In this document: one piece after another, positions 44,498 to 54,717 of the stretch | Layout: the number at the start of each line of letters is the position of its first letter | Position numbering within the stretch: the first letter of the stretch is position 1 | NCBI RefSeq assembly: GCF_003991135.1 | Contig: NZ_CP016379.1 | Location: 1,364,001 to 1,428,000, forward strand | Source of the DNA: Anoxybacter fermentans | Lineage (GTDB): Bacteria > Bacillota > Halanaerobiia > DY22613 | DNA length: 64,000 bases | Direction of reading: 5' to 3' | Position numbers and translations under genes: made by a program | The notes under the pieces: generated by a model | The model's database searches: none | The model's input: only the letters and a program-made list of their open reading frames with translations | What the model was told of the DNA's origin: nothing

Positions 44498-45226
44498 TTA
44501 TTCCATCTTTTTTACTTCATATTTCAATTTTTTGATAATTCGTTTCTCCAGACGGGAAATATAGGATTGGGAGATTCCCAATAAATCTGCCACCTCTTTT
44601 TGAGTCCTGGTATCTCCCTTTGACTTTAAGCCAAACCGCAAAATCAAAATTTTTCTCTCTCTTTCACTCAACTTTTCCATAGCTTCTTTTAGCAGTTCTT
44701 TATCTACTTCTTCTTCTATGTATTTATAGATTAAATCCGCTTCAGTACCCAATACATCTGATAACTTTAACTCATTTCCATCCCAATCAATGTTTAAGGG
44801 TTCATCAAAACTGACCTCTGAACGTTTTTTATTATTTCTCCGTAAATACATCAAAATCTCATTTTCGATACAACGGGAAGCATATGTTGCCAATTTGATA
44901 TTTTTGCTAACATCAAAGGTATTTACTGCCTTAATTAACCCTATGGTACCTATAGAAACCAGATCCTCAATATCAATCCCGGTATTTTCAAACTTACGAG
45001 CAATATACACAACCAATCGGAGATTGCGTTCGATCAAAATACTTCTTACTGCTTTATCTCCTTCACCTAATTTTTCCAGAAAATATTTCTCCTCATCAGA
45101 AGTTAAAGGCGGTGGTAAGGCTTCACTACTGCCAATATAAAAGATTCGTGGTTGGTAAAGGCCTAAATATTGCAGGATACGGATTTTTAATAACTGTAAA
45201 AATAAAGGTAGATAAGACAACTTCAC
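44498..45226 (-). CDS. sigE: RNA polymerase sporulation sigma factor SigE (pro-form)
   Basis: 242 residues. It drives early mother-cell transcription. The hydrophobic/basic pro-sequence (about residues 1-27, [20 protein letters not shown]) is the part removed by SpoIIGA, with the processing region near [11 protein letters not shown]. Region 2 reads [22 protein letters not shown], and region 4 includes [11 protein letters not shown] and [22 protein letters not shown]. The start is GTG 45226 with AAGGGGG upstream. It follows spoIIGA, the classic order. Confidence 0.95.
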   Translation of the reverse strand: MKLSYLPLFLQLLKIRILQYLGLYQPRIFYIGSSEALPPPLTSDEEKYFLEKLGEGDKAVRSILIERNLRLVVYIARKFENTGIDIEDLVSIGTIGLIKAVNTFDVSKNIKLATYASRCIENEILMYLRRNNKKRSEVSFDEPLNIDWDGNELKLSDVLGTEADLIYKYIEEEVDKELLKEAMEKLSERERKILILRFGLKSKGDTRTQKEVADLLGISQSYISRLEKRIIKKLKYEVKKME

Positions 45227-45257
45227 AGATAAACCCCCTTATGAATTTTTAGTCATA

Positions 45258-46190
45258 CTACACCATCTCAAGTAATTCGGGGTGAAGTAATGCCTGGTAG
45301 TCACCCTCTTTATCCAGTACACCCTGATATAATGCCAGAATAATCCGTCCAACCTCACGAATCTCTTTACCTACTATCTCCACCCGATCAGGCCGGCATC
45401 CAATCATTAAACCTCCTTCCGTACCCAATGATGAAAAGGGAATGACTTGAAATCTATGAAACCACTTTGATTGCAATAATTTTTCTACCTTATCAATTAA
45501 ATCTAACTCTTCATCTCCCAAAATGGTCCTGATCTCTGTGGGAAATAGTCCCATCAAAGCATCTATTTCCATTACAATTACTGGCAGATTAGTTAAAGGA
45601 TCGCGAAGTAGATTACCTGTATCCATCAATCCCAAAACCTGAACCATCTGTTCATCAATCCAGACCCGGAATTTAAGTGAATACTTTTCTTTATAAAACC
45701 GCTCCCGAATCAAATTCCAGCCATGTCTACCTACAATCAATGCAACTCCTATCGCAGCCAAATAAAGCCATCCGTACACATTACCCATCTCAATCCAGCT
45801 GGATACCCATTGGGCTGGAGAAGAACCAACAACAAAATAAATGCTCAACGCAGCTCCTCCAGCCAGAAAAGTAATCAAATAAAAGTAACCCAAAGTTTTA
45901 ATAAACTTCTTCCATTTCATCAAACCAAAGGCAATCCGGATCATTAGAGATGCTACAGTCAGGTTTAACAACAGATGTAAAAAAATATAAAGTGAATCTG
46001 ATAAACCGCTAAAGAGGGGTAAAACCAGGATAACTGTATAAAGAGAGCCGACTATACCACTTATAAAAAGAGGTCCAAAACGTACTCTTAAACCTGAAAA
46101 TCTGGCAGTAGCCCAAAGTAAGACCAGGGTCATCACCAGATCATTTAAAAATAATACATCCAGATTTATAACTAATTTCTGAGTTCCCAT
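45258..46190 (-). CDS. spoIIGA: Sigma-E processing peptidase SpoIIGA
   Basis: 310 residues: an N-terminal membrane domain of about five helices starting VINLDVLFLNDLVMTLVLL, then a cytoplasmic aspartyl-protease-like domain with VLGLMDTGNLLRDPLTNLPVIVME, whose D-T-G triplet is the catalytic motif. It cleaves pro-SigE on the SpoIIR signal. The start ATG 46190 (GGGGGCGGCCA upstream) fits the family N-terminus better than the methionines 11-14 codons upstream. Confidence 0.92.
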   Translation of the reverse strand: MGTQKLVINLDVLFLNDLVMTLVLLWATARFSGLRVRFGPLFISGIVGSLYTVILVLPLFSGLSDSLYIFLHLLLNLTVASLMIRIAFGLMKWKKFIKTLGYFYLITFLAGGAALSIYFVVGSSPAQWVSSWIEMGNVYGWLYLAAIGVALIVGRHGWNLIRERFYKEKYSLKFRVWIDEQMVQVLGLMDTGNLLRDPLTNLPVIVMEIDALMGLFPTEIRTILGDEELDLIDKVEKLLQSKWFHRFQVIPFSSLGTEGGLMIGCRPDRVEIVGKEIREVGRIILALYQGVLDKEGDYQALLHPELLEMV

Positions 46191-46302
46191 TGGCCGCCCC
46201 CGGTTTTCAAAAAATTTGTACATACTCACCATATATAACTATATGAGTTGAGCCCTAAGAAGTATACCTGTTTTTTGATTTTTTAGATAAAAATTATTAG
46301 AT

Positions 46303-46519
46303 GATTCTTCTGCATAAAGCTAATTTTTCACTTCAAAAGAAATTTTTCAAACTATCCAAAGTTCGATTTCAGTCGAAATAAGGCACACTAATCAATAGGC
46401 CCTCCGGGCCCTTGATTAACTCATCACATCCTGTGATGGGACCATTTTTTTCACTCTCACCAAGATAGTTAAACAAAAAATTTCTCTGGCGCTCAAAATT
46501 AGCTTTTTACAGTTTAATC
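46303..46519 (-). repeat. Foldback MITE-like element R14 (217 bp) between ftsZ and spoIIGA
   Basis: Ends GATTCTTCTGC and ACAGTTTAATC, flanked by ATTAGAT (46296-46302) and ATTAGAG (46520-46526), 6 of 7 matching. Nearly full length. Confidence 0.9.
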
Positions 46520-46574
46520 ATTAGAGATTTTCAGGAAAGAAGACCGAATTTGTCAAATGCCCCTAAAAGTAAGA

Positions 46575-46604
46575 AAATCCCGATGCTTTGAGACATCGAG
46601 ATCT
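46575..46604 (-). terminator. Terminator-like stem-loop downstream of ftsZ
   Basis: On the minus strand ATCTCGATG pairs with CATCGGGAT (one G-U) around TCTCAAAG, followed by TTTTCTT. It lies about 105 bp past the ftsZ stop. Confidence 0.6.
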
Positions 46605-46631
46605 TTTTAAAACAAATTGGCCTCGGCTATA

Positions 46632-46705
46632 AGACTTTATAAGAAAAATTTGTTAATACCAAGGATGAAAGTTATCCACAAATGTATAATTTCCTTGGCA
46701 TTAAA
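46632..46705 (+). repeat. Second small hairpin repeat, copy B
   Basis: Counterpart of 4922-4997. TAATACCAAGGA and TCCTTGGCATTA form a good stem around ATGAAAGTTATCCACAAATG. It ends just before the ftsZ stop codon. Confidence 0.55.
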
Positions 46706-46707
46706 AA

Positions 46708-47763
46708 TCATTTTTTTCTCCGGCGCAGAAAAGCTGGAATATCCAGATCATCATCACCAAAAGAACGAATATCAAAATCTGGTTCATATTTTGTCTCCAC
46801 AGCATTAGGTTTTTGATCAAAACCAGTAGCAATCACAGTTACCTTAACTTGATCTTTTAAATTCTCATCGATAACTGCACCCAGAATAATATTAGCATCG
46901 GGATCAGCTACTTCTGATATAATCCTTACAGCTTCATTAGCTTCATGAAGTCCCAGATCTGAACCACCGGTAATATTTATAAGAACACCTTTTGCACCCT
47001 CTATAGAAGCCTCCAAAAGTGGTGATTCGATAGCTTTTTTAGCTGCTTCAACCGCCCGGTTCTCACCACTGGCAATACCAATTCCCATCAATGCAGAACC
47101 GGCATTTGTCATAATCGTCTTAACATCAGCAAAATCCAGGTTAATCAGACCCGTCTGGGTAATCAGATCAGAGATGCCCTGAACACCCTGTCGCAAGACA
47201 TCATCCGCTGTCTTGAAAGCCTCTAATATACTGGTCTGTTTTTCAACAACCTGGAGAAGGCGATCATTGGGAATAATAATCAAGGTATCAACCCGTTCTT
47301 TTAAATTAGCAATACCCCGTTCGGCCTTTTCCATTCTCTGACGGCCTTCAACAGTAAAAGGCTTGGTAACTACACCAACAGTCAGAGCCCCGGATTCTTT
47401 GGCAATCTCAGCCACAATAGGAGCAGCACCGGTTCCAGTTCCGCCTCCCATCCCAGCTGTAATAAACACCATATCTGCACCCTGTACAGCCTCTTTTATG
47501 GCTTCCCGACTCTCTTCGGCTGCTTTTTCTCCTATCTCCGGGTTGGCGCCTGCCCCTAATCCCCTGGTCAATTTTTCACCTATTTGTAGTGTCGAATGAG
47601 CATTTGAAGATAACAAAGCTTGAGCATCTGTGTTAATTGCGATAAATTCAACGCCCTCTAATCCTTCAGCAATCATTCGATTAACAGCGTTGTTTCCACC
47701 ACCACCAACACCGATTACTTTTATTTTCGCAAATTGTTGCATTTCAGCTCCGAATTCAAACAT
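46708..47763 (-). CDS. ftsZ: Cell division protein FtsZ
   Basis: 351 residues. This tubulin-like GTPase forms the Z ring. The N-terminal nucleotide-binding [13 protein letters not shown] lies near residue 17, the tubulin signature [14 protein letters not shown] near 106-119, and the T7 loop [11 protein letters not shown] near 205. The C-terminal [13 protein letters not shown] is the conserved peptide that binds FtsA and other partners. It follows ftsA by 26 bp at the end of the dcw cluster. Confidence 0.97.
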   Translation of the reverse strand: MFEFGAEMQQFAKIKVIGVGGGGNNAVNRMIAEGLEGVEFIAINTDAQALLSSNAHSTLQIGEKLTRGLGAGANPEIGEKAAEESREAIKEAVQGADMVFITAGMGGGTGTGAAPIVAEIAKESGALTVGVVTKPFTVEGRQRMEKAERGIANLKERVDTLIIIPNDRLLQVVEKQTSILEAFKTADDVLRQGVQGISDLITQTGLINLDFADVKTIMTNAGSALMGIGIASGENRAVEAAKKAIESPLLEASIEGAKGVLINITGGSDLGLHEANEAVRIISEVADPDANIILGAVIDENLKDQVKVTVIATGFDQKPNAVETKYEPDFDIRSFGDDDLDIPAFLRRRKK

Positions 47764-47789
47764 AGTGTTTATTCCCTCCCCTTATGGCA

Positions 47790-49070
47790 TTAGAAAAATT
47801 CTTTTATCCAACCACGTATTCGTCCGAAGAGGTTTTCCATTAGGTTATTTTCTTTTTCCATATTTTCTCCATAGAAAATTTGATTAGCTCCATAACGGAG
47901 TAGACCAACAGCTGTTGCAAAAACTGCGGTATTAAAATTATTTATATCAGGTTGGAAACGATATAAATCTTCATCTAAAAAATCAACTAAACCATGAATA
48001 TTTTCAGGAGTACCTAATCTGGTAGGCAAGCCCAGTACTTCACTTGCTAACTCTAGATTTCCTTCCATTAAAGAAGCCCCACCTGTAAGTACAGCACCAG
48101 CAGGAAGGAGACCCTCATATCCAGCTTTAACTATCTCTTTTTGAACCAGAGAAAATATCTCATGCATCCTGGGCTCAATGATTTCACATAAGTACCTGCG
48201 GGGAATTTCATACTTCTTTTTTCCGCTGGCAGCCATCACTTCCACACTTTCATCCTCCGGAATCATATCTGCAATCGCACATCCTTTTTTAATTTTAATT
48301 TCTTCTGCTTTGATATGCGAACATTTAAGACCATAAGCGATATCATAAGTCACATGATCACCGCCTACAGGTAAAACTGATGTGTAGGCTATGTTACCCT
48401 CTTGAAAAATTGCGATATCTGTAGTTCCACCACCAATATCAATAAGTACTACTCCCAATTCCCGTTCATCATCATTTAAAACGGCTTCGCTGGCAGCCAG
48501 CGGTTCTAAAACCACATGATCTTCAGTTATATTAATTCCGGCCTTCTGAACACTTTTAACCAGATTTTGTACAGATGTAACCAAACCTGTCACAATATGG
48601 GTCTCAACTTCTAAACGGGTACCTGACATCCCCAGCGGATCTTTAATTCCCCGGCAACCGTCAACAATAAATTCCCGAGGTAAAACATGTATTATATGAC
48701 GATCCGGAGGAAGATTTATAAATTGTGCAGCTTCCACCACACGGATAATATCACTTTCTTTTATCTCTTTCTCTGGCCCGGTAACAGCAACTACACCGTG
48801 ACTATTAATAGAATTGATGTGAGCTCCTGCAATTCCTACAAAAGCTGTATCTATCTGAACTCCTGCCATCCTTTCTGCTTTTCCAGCAGCATCTAAAATA
48901 CTCCGGACCGTTTGGTCAATATCTACAACTACCCCTTTGCGTAAACCTAACGAAGGGCTAGTCCCTATTCCAATTACTTCCAATAATCCATCTTCCGATG
49001 ATTCTGCGATAATAACACATATTTTAGTTGTTCCAATATCCAGGCCGGTTATAATTCTCTTTTGAGCCAC
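47790..49070 (-). CDS. ftsA: Cell division protein FtsA
   Basis: 426 residues, an actin-like ATPase tethering FtsZ to the membrane. Phosphate-1 GLDIGTTKICVII lies at residues 9-21, the SHS2/1C domain follows, and phosphate-2 VVLIDIGGGTTDIAIF lies near 206. The C-terminal amphipathic helix (NLFGRIRGWIKEFF) is the membrane anchor. The start is GTG 49070 behind GGGGAG. Confidence 0.96.
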   Translation of the reverse strand: MAQKRIITGLDIGTTKICVIIAESSEDGLLEVIGIGTSPSLGLRKGVVVDIDQTVRSILDAAGKAERMAGVQIDTAFVGIAGAHINSINSHGVVAVTGPEKEIKESDIIRVVEAAQFINLPPDRHIIHVLPREFIVDGCRGIKDPLGMSGTRLEVETHIVTGLVTSVQNLVKSVQKAGINITEDHVVLEPLAASEAVLNDDERELGVVLIDIGGGTTDIAIFQEGNIAYTSVLPVGGDHVTYDIAYGLKCSHIKAEEIKIKKGCAIADMIPEDESVEVMAASGKKKYEIPRRYLCEIIEPRMHEIFSLVQKEIVKAGYEGLLPAGAVLTGGASLMEGNLELASEVLGLPTRLGTPENIHGLVDFLDEDLYRFQPDINNFNTAVFATAVGLLRYGANQIFYGENMEKENNLMENLFGRIRGWIKEFF

Positions 49071-49171
49071 TCTCTGTTGCTCCCCTTTCTTAACAAAACC
49101 TTCATAAAAGTAGAATTCAACATCAAAGTTTAATCTCCTCTTTTTTAAAAATTTTTTAACCTGATAAGAAT

Positions 49172-49864
49172 CTACTTTAATTTAATAACCGGTTTTCCCT
49201 CATATCGTAAATCAATATATTCAATTTTTTTATTTTGTATCTCCTCCCAAATAGATCGGAAGACAGTTACTTTCTTTTCTAAATTTACTGCTTCACCTAA
49301 ATATAGGGTAGTCCCGGAATGGAATATAATTTTAATATTCTCAGGATAATAACTGACCTCACTCATCTTTTTTTGTAAAGGAAAAAGAGCCTTTAAAAGA
49401 ACAAGCAAATCTGCCAACTCATCTGTCATCTCTACATTATTACCATCAGTTTTTACCTGAAGTCCTTCTACCACTGGTAAATCTGGTCGGGAATTATTTT
49501 TATAGATCCCTAAAATTAGACCATCCTTACTGATTTCAACCCAATTATTATTCAAATCCCGAAAGAGAGCAAGCCCATATCGCTCATTGACCCGGATTAT
49601 TAAAGTATCGGGAAGTTTTCGCTCAAGTTTTACACCTTTAATTCGGACATGATTCATCAATCTATTGACAATTTTCCTTCCGGGAACAAGGAAAATGTTC
49701 TGTCCTTTAAAATTACCCACAATCTTTAATATCTCAGCAGTACTTAATTGATGATTTCCGACCACCATAATCTGTTTTACTTCAAAATAAGAGGAGTGTA
49801 TTATTAAAACCAATCCTATTACCATTAATAGCAATGTTGATAATATAAAAATTCCCCTATTCAC
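49172..49864 (-). CDS. ftsQ: Cell division protein FtsQ/DivIB
   Basis: 230 residues: a short cytoplasmic N-terminus, one membrane helix (about 5-24), then the POTRA domain FEVKQIMVVGNHQLSTAEILKIVG (about 27-50) and the FtsQ beta domain (LPDTLIIRVNERYGLALFRD). It is part of the FtsQLB divisome complex. GTG start with GAGAGGGGT upstream. It lies between murA and ftsA in the standard dcw order. Confidence 0.92.
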   Translation of the reverse strand: MNRGIFILSTLLLMVIGLVLIIHSSYFEVKQIMVVGNHQLSTAEILKIVGNFKGQNIFLVPGRKIVNRLMNHVRIKGVKLERKLPDTLIIRVNERYGLALFRDLNNNWVEISKDGLILGIYKNNSRPDLPVVEGLQVKTDGNNVEMTDELADLLVLLKALFPLQKKMSEVSYYPENIKIIFHSGTTLYLGEAVNLEKKVTVFRSIWEEIQNKKIEYIDLRYEGKPVIKLK

Positions 49865-49896
49865 AACAGCACACCCCTCTCAGTTGAATTTATAAT

Positions 49897-51150
49897 TTAG
49901 TCATTTAATAGGTGAATTTGTCCGCCCAATTGAGTGATCTTTTTTTCTAAGTTTTCATAACCACGTTGGATATGTTCTACACCATAAACGGTAGTTTTAC
50001 CTTCTGCAGCTAAACCTGCAATTACAAGGGCCGCACCTGCTCTTAAATCAGTAGCTTCTACCGCTGCTCCTGTCAAACTAGGAACACCATTAATAATGGC
50101 AGTATGGCCCTCGACCCAAATACTAGCCCCCATCCGCCTCAGTTCTTCCGCATGTTTAAGCCGATTTTCAAAGATGGTCTCGGTAATAATACTGGTTCCC
50201 TCAGCAATTGTAAGAGCAGTCATCATTTGTGGTTGTAAATCTGTCGGGTAACCCGGATAAGGTAAAGTTTTGATCTCTAAAGCTTTAAGACGACCATTAC
50301 CCTGAATATGGATTTTATCATCCTGACAGGTAACTTTTACTTCAGCTTCATTTAACTTTGCAATCAAAGGTTCTACATGTTCAGGAATGGTATTCTCAAG
50401 GACCACATCTCCACCTGTAACAGCTGCAGCAATCATAAATGTACCTGTTTCAATCCGGTCAGGAATCACCGTGTAATCTGTAGTCTTTAATTCTTTTACA
50501 CCTTCTATTTTGATCACATCAGTTCCTGCTCCCCTGATTTTAGCTCCCATACCATTTAGAAAATTCTGTAAATCTACAATTTCCGGTTCTTTAGCAGCAT
50601 TTCGAATCCAGGTTGTTCCTTCAGCTAAAACTGCCCCCATCATAATATTTTCAGTAGTTCCCACACTGGGAAAATCCAGATGAATCTCATTACCCTTTAA
50701 TTTTTTTACCTGACCAGATATATAACCATATCCTTCTTTAAATTCAACATTAAGGCTTTTCAAGCCCTTGATATGCCAATTAATCGGTCGAGGTCCAATG
50801 CTACAGCCTCCAGGTTGAAAAATTTTAACCTTTCCAAACCTGCCCAATAAAGGCCCCATCAAAAATACAGTGGCCCTCATTTTACGCATAAGATGATCCG
50901 GAACTTCATTGACTGTTATGTCTGTTGTATCAACTTCTAATACACTTCCTTCAAAGCAAACTTTAGCCCCCAGATACTTTAAAACTTCAATCATCACTTC
51001 TACATCTTTTAAATGAGGTACATCGCGAATAATATTCTTACCTTTAGAAAGCACAGTCGCTGCCAGAATTGGTAAGACAGCATTTTTAGCACCACTAATC
51101 CGGATCCGACCTTTTAGTTTTTTACCACCGATGATCTCATATTTTAACAT
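49897..51150 (-). CDS. murA: UDP-N-acetylglucosamine 1-carboxyvinyltransferase
   Basis: 417 residues. It adds enolpyruvate from PEP to UDP-GlcNAc, the first committed step of peptidoglycan synthesis and the target of fosfomycin. SGAKNAVLPILAATVL lies at residues 19-34. The active-site loop GGCSIGPRPINWHIKGL (about 114-130) keeps the catalytic Cys, so a fosfomycin-sensitive type is expected. AAAGGAGGTGATCCG precedes the ATG, which overlaps the murB-like gene by 7 bp. Confidence 0.97.
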   Translation of the reverse strand: MLKYEIIGGKKLKGRIRISGAKNAVLPILAATVLSKGKNIIRDVPHLKDVEVMIEVLKYLGAKVCFEGSVLEVDTTDITVNEVPDHLMRKMRATVFLMGPLLGRFGKVKIFQPGGCSIGPRPINWHIKGLKSLNVEFKEGYGYISGQVKKLKGNEIHLDFPSVGTTENIMMGAVLAEGTTWIRNAAKEPEIVDLQNFLNGMGAKIRGAGTDVIKIEGVKELKTTDYTVIPDRIETGTFMIAAAVTGGDVVLENTIPEHVEPLIAKLNEAEVKVTCQDDKIHIQGNGRLKALEIKTLPYPGYPTDLQPQMMTALTIAEGTSIITETIFENRLKHAEELRRMGASIWVEGHTAIINGVPSLTGAAVEATDLRAGAALVIAGLAAEGKTTVYGVEHIQRGYENLEKKITQLGGQIHLLND

Positions 51151-52058
51151 CGGATCACCTCCTTTGTCTGCAATAGAGACAATCCTATCCTAAACTTCAA
51201 ATCCGTCAACTTAGTTACTCTTTCTTTTATTTCCTCAAGAAGATCTAATACTTCATCATATTCTGTTCCCCCCAGATTTGCTACATATCCATTCCCAATT
51301 CCTAAAAAAGCTGCCCGACCTTTATGCAAACTCAAAATCCCGGTTTTTATAAAAACCTCTGTCAAATCCTTATAATGGGTCAAAAAGACCGGCCCAGCCA
51401 TTGGTAAACAAATCTGGGTCAAAAACTCCCATTCTACCTGCCTTGCGGTAATTTTATTGGCAGTTCCTTCACTATCTCCAGGCTTTAATTGAAAGACCAC
51501 TTCAATTATTACTCGTTTTATAATATTTGAATTATCTTCAACAAAAAGTTGAGAAGGTTCTATCCAGCGGGTAATAGAACCATCGGGTTCCATCACATAA
51601 ACCTCCTGAATTAGATAGTCCAATTCAGGTGCCTGTGCCATACCCATCCTGATTAACCACCCACCAATTGATGAGGGTACTCCCCACCATCTTTCCAGCC
51701 CAGTCAATCTATGATTTATGGCCTGACGTAATAATGCTGTCATGGTTGCACCCGCTCCAGCATAAATTCGGTGACCCTCAATCCGAATATGATTTAAAAC
51801 ATTCACCAATTTAATAACCAACCCATCATATCCGTCATGGTGAGCCAACACTGAAGTACCATTCCCAATCACCCGGTAAGGAATCTTTTCCCTTCCCGCC
51901 CAGACAATGGCCCGACGTAAATCCTCAATTCCTTTTGGAATCAGCATCAACCGGGCCGGCCCCCCTATTCTAAATCCCGTATGAAATTTCAATAGTTCAT
52001 TTTCCCGAATTTCACCTATAAAATACGATTGCAAATTATCCAGTAAAAAAGAGTTCAT
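51144..52058 (-). CDS. Degenerate MurB-like protein lacking the catalytic residues
   Basis: 304 residues, in the murB slot of the dcw cluster between murC and murA. The N-terminal FAD-binding part is recognisable: NTGFRIGGPA-like FHTGFRIGGPARLMLIP, GNGTSVLAHHDGYDGLVIKL and the weakened GVPSSIGGWLIRMGMA (normally GIPGSVGGA..NAGAYG). The MurB motif GSVFKNP reads GPVFLTH, putting Pro223 in place of the catalytic Ser. The YRxSxF region is absent, and the final LEPEV Glu is not seen (LKFRIGLS). It is therefore unlikely to reduce UDP-GlcNAc-enolpyruvate and may have a structural or regulatory role. It is intact, with a strong ribosome site (AAGGGAGGTAACTG). Confidence 0.8.
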   Translation of the reverse strand: MNSFLLDNLQSYFIGEIRENELLKFHTGFRIGGPARLMLIPKGIEDLRRAIVWAGREKIPYRVIGNGTSVLAHHDGYDGLVIKLVNVLNHIRIEGHRIYAGAGATMTALLRQAINHRLTGLERWWGVPSSIGGWLIRMGMAQAPELDYLIQEVYVMEPDGSITRWIEPSQLFVEDNSNIIKRVIIEVVFQLKPGDSEGTANKITARQVEWEFLTQICLPMAGPVFLTHYKDLTEVFIKTGILSLHKGRAAFLGIGNGYVANLGGTEYDEVLDLLEEIKERVTKLTDLKFRIGLSLLQTKEVIRC

Positions 52059-52074
52059 CAGTTACCTCCCTTTT

Positions 52075-53481
52075 TTAACATCCTACATCCGATCCGGTTT
52101 TTAACGATAGATTAGAATTACTTAAAATATCCAATAATTTTTCTCCAACCAAATAAACATCTCCTGCACCCAAAGTTAAGACCAGATCGCCCGGTTGAAC
52201 CAATTCAGCCAGATACTCTGCAATTCCTTCCAGGCATGGGAAATATTTAACCGGTCGTTTTTCATATCTTTCAGTTAATTGAGCCAATTTATAACCATCT
52301 ACGCCAGGAATAGGCTTTTCTCCAGCACTGTAAATTCCTGTCATAATAATTATATCTGCATCACTGAAAGATTTACTAAATTCTTCTTTTAAGTGAAGGG
52401 TCCGGGTATAACGATGGGGTTGAAAGACACAGATTATTCGTTTCGCTCCTCTCTGACGGGCAGCTTTTAAAGTAGCTTTGATCTCGGTTGGGTGGTGACC
52501 GTAATCATCAACCACTAAAACACCATTGATAAGACCTTTTTTTTCAAAACGCCGATGTACTCCACAGAATTGATTCAAATATTTCGCTACCTGCTCAAAT
52601 GAAAGGCCCAGGTAATATCCGACACCAAGGGCAGCCATACTATTGTAAACATTATGCATTCCCGGTACATTAAGGATTAACCGTCCCTGGTCTTCTCCAT
52701 TTAAAGATACCTCTACTTCAGTATGCTGGGGTAGTAATTTAACTCTTTTGATTTGAATATTACAATCATCACGTGTACCATACGTGATCAGATTTCTGTC
52801 TTGAGAATTGACCAGAGAACGAATCACCGGATCATCCCAACAGACAATCTTCGCTCCGTGAGCTGGAACTTTTTCTAAAAATTGTGAAAAAGCCTGTTTC
52901 AGTTTTTCCTCAGTTTCATAGTAATCCATATGATCAGATTCAATATTGGTAACAATAGAGATAAGAGGTTCAAAATATAAAAAGGAACCATCACTCTCAT
53001 CTGCTTCAGTGACCAGGTATTCACCTTGACCTAATTTGGCATTCCCACCGATATCATTCAATTCTCCACCTAAAAGTACCGTAGGATCCAGACCGGCCTT
53101 TTCTAAAATTAACGAAACCATAGATGTTGTGGTAGTTTTACCGTGAGTTCCTGCAATAGCTATCCCTTTTTTATATTTCATCAACCGCGCAATCATTTGC
53201 GCACGTTTAATAATGGGAATCCCCAATTCCCGGGCTTTTTGTAACTCAACATTGTTAGGTGGAATAGCAGCAGTTACCACCACTTCATCAGGGTGATCTA
53301 AATTAGCAGCATCATGACCGATATAAATCCTGGCACCTTTCTTTTTAAGTTCTCTAAGAAGAGGAGAATCTTTTAAATCTGATCCACTGACTTGATATCC
53401 CATATCAAGAAGAATACTGGCTATTCCGCTCATTGAAATACCACCAATACCGATAAAATGAATCTTTCTTCTAAAACCCAT
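52075..53481 (-). CDS. murC: UDP-N-acetylmuramate--L-alanine ligase
   Basis: 468 residues. This ATP-dependent ligase adds L-Ala to UDP-MurNAc. The N-terminal Rossmann motif HFIGIGGISMSGIASIL and the P-loop AIAGTHGKTTTTSMV (about residue 107) are clear, followed by EADESDGSF and the C-terminal ligase domain (DDYGHHPTEIKATL). The start is ATG 53481, preceded by AAAGGAGTGAAAATA; an upstream GTG overlaps that site. Confidence 0.96.
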   Translation of the reverse strand: MGFRRKIHFIGIGGISMSGIASILLDMGYQVSGSDLKDSPLLRELKKKGARIYIGHDAANLDHPDEVVVTAAIPPNNVELQKARELGIPIIKRAQMIARLMKYKKGIAIAGTHGKTTTTSMVSLILEKAGLDPTVLLGGELNDIGGNAKLGQGEYLVTEADESDGSFLYFEPLISIVTNIESDHMDYYETEEKLKQAFSQFLEKVPAHGAKIVCWDDPVIRSLVNSQDRNLITYGTRDDCNIQIKRVKLLPQHTEVEVSLNGEDQGRLILNVPGMHNVYNSMAALGVGYYLGLSFEQVAKYLNQFCGVHRRFEKKGLINGVLVVDDYGHHPTEIKATLKAARQRGAKRIICVFQPHRYTRTLHLKEEFSKSFSDADIIIMTGIYSAGEKPIPGVDGYKLAQLTERYEKRPVKYFPCLEGIAEYLAELVQPGDLVLTLGAGDVYLVGEKLLDILSNSNLSLKTGSDVGC

Positions 53482-53592
53482 TATTTTCACTCCTTTACAT
53501 ACCCGGAACTGCTACTTATCTCATCTTATGCTTAATAATTTTAATGTGTGCAGCGTTTCCGGCATGTCCATATTTATGAGAAAAGTTTAACC

Positions 53593-54696
53593 CTATTTAT
53601 TTAATATTTCCTTAATTATATTAATTATTCGTTCTTCAGCATCTGGTCTTCCCAATTTTAAACTAGCCTCTTTCATTCTTTTAATTAAGCCCTGAGTAGA
53701 AAAAATCTCATTTACCATCTCTGCCAGCTTATCACCGGTTAATTGATGATCTAAAATCACCCGTGCTGCCCCTTTTTTCTCCAAAGTTCGGGCATTATGT
53801 TCCTGATGATTTTCAGTAGCATAAGGGAAAGGGATCAAAATCGCAGGAATCCCCCGGGCTGTAATTTCAGCTAAAGTAATTGCACCAGCCCGCCCTATAA
53901 TCAAATCAGCTACTGCATAAGCATCTTCTATTTGATAAAGATATTCTTCTATCCGTATGCGCGGACTTAATTCAATACCTCGCTCTTTTATCTCTTTAAG
54001 ATGTTCTTTATAATCACGTTTTCCAGTTACATGAATTAGCTGGAAATCAGGATTTTTCTGAATAAACTTGTAAAAATCTAACATAGCCTGATTAAGACTC
54101 TTTGCTCCACCACTTCCCCCAAAGACCAAAAGAGTCTTCTTATTTCTATCAAGTTGAAGATTTTTATAACCTTCATTCCTGGTACGGGTCAATATCTCTT
54201 TTCTTATGGGATTCCCCGTATGCGTTATTTTTTTCCCTTTAAAATATTTCTTTGACTCTTCAAAACTTATGGCGATATGATCAACATATTTGCTGATCAA
54301 CCGATTGGTTAATCCCGGATAAGCATTCTGCTCATGAATAAGTGTAGATTTTCCCAAAAGAATTGCAGCTAGCATTACTGGACCAGCTACAAAACCACCT
54401 GTTCCTATTACCAGATCAGGTTTAAAACGTTTTATAATGACAATAGACTGACCAACTCCATAAAGTGTTCTCAATAATGTTTTTAGATTATCAAAAGATA
54501 TTTTACGGCTTAAACCGGAAGCTTGAATAAATTCAATGGGATAACCGGCTCTCGGTACTACCTCTTTTTCCAGACCCGATCTGGTGCCTATATATAAAAT
54601 TTCCGGATTATCAAATTCTTTTTTCAATCCTTCTGCAATTGAGAGAGCAGGATAAATATGCCCTCCTGTTCCTCCACCTGTTATTATAAATCTCAT
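53593..54696 (-). CDS. murG: Lipid II synthase glycosyltransferase MurG
   Basis: 367 residues of the GT-B fold. It transfers GlcNAc from UDP-GlcNAc to lipid I on the inner membrane face. The N-terminal G-loop ITGGGTGGHIYPALSIAE (4-21), GFVAGPVMLAAILLGKSTLIHEQNAYPGLTNR (about 97-128), GGSGGAKSLNQAM (about 189) and GRAGAITLAEITARGIPAILIPFPYATENHQ near 265-295 match the family. It lies between ftsW and murC; a 110-bp gap to murC shows no feature. Confidence 0.96.
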   Translation of the reverse strand: MRFIITGGGTGGHIYPALSIAEGLKKEFDNPEILYIGTRSGLEKEVVPRAGYPIEFIQASGLSRKISFDNLKTLLRTLYGVGQSIVIIKRFKPDLVIGTGGFVAGPVMLAAILLGKSTLIHEQNAYPGLTNRLISKYVDHIAISFEESKKYFKGKKITHTGNPIRKEILTRTRNEGYKNLQLDRNKKTLLVFGGSGGAKSLNQAMLDFYKFIQKNPDFQLIHVTGKRDYKEHLKEIKERGIELSPRIRIEEYLYQIEDAYAVADLIIGRAGAITLAEITARGIPAILIPFPYATENHQEHNARTLEKKGAARVILDHQLTGDKLAEMVNEIFSTQGLIKRMKEASLKLGRPDAEERIINIIKEILNK

Positions 54697-54717
54697 TCTT
54701 CAACCATCTCCTATATA

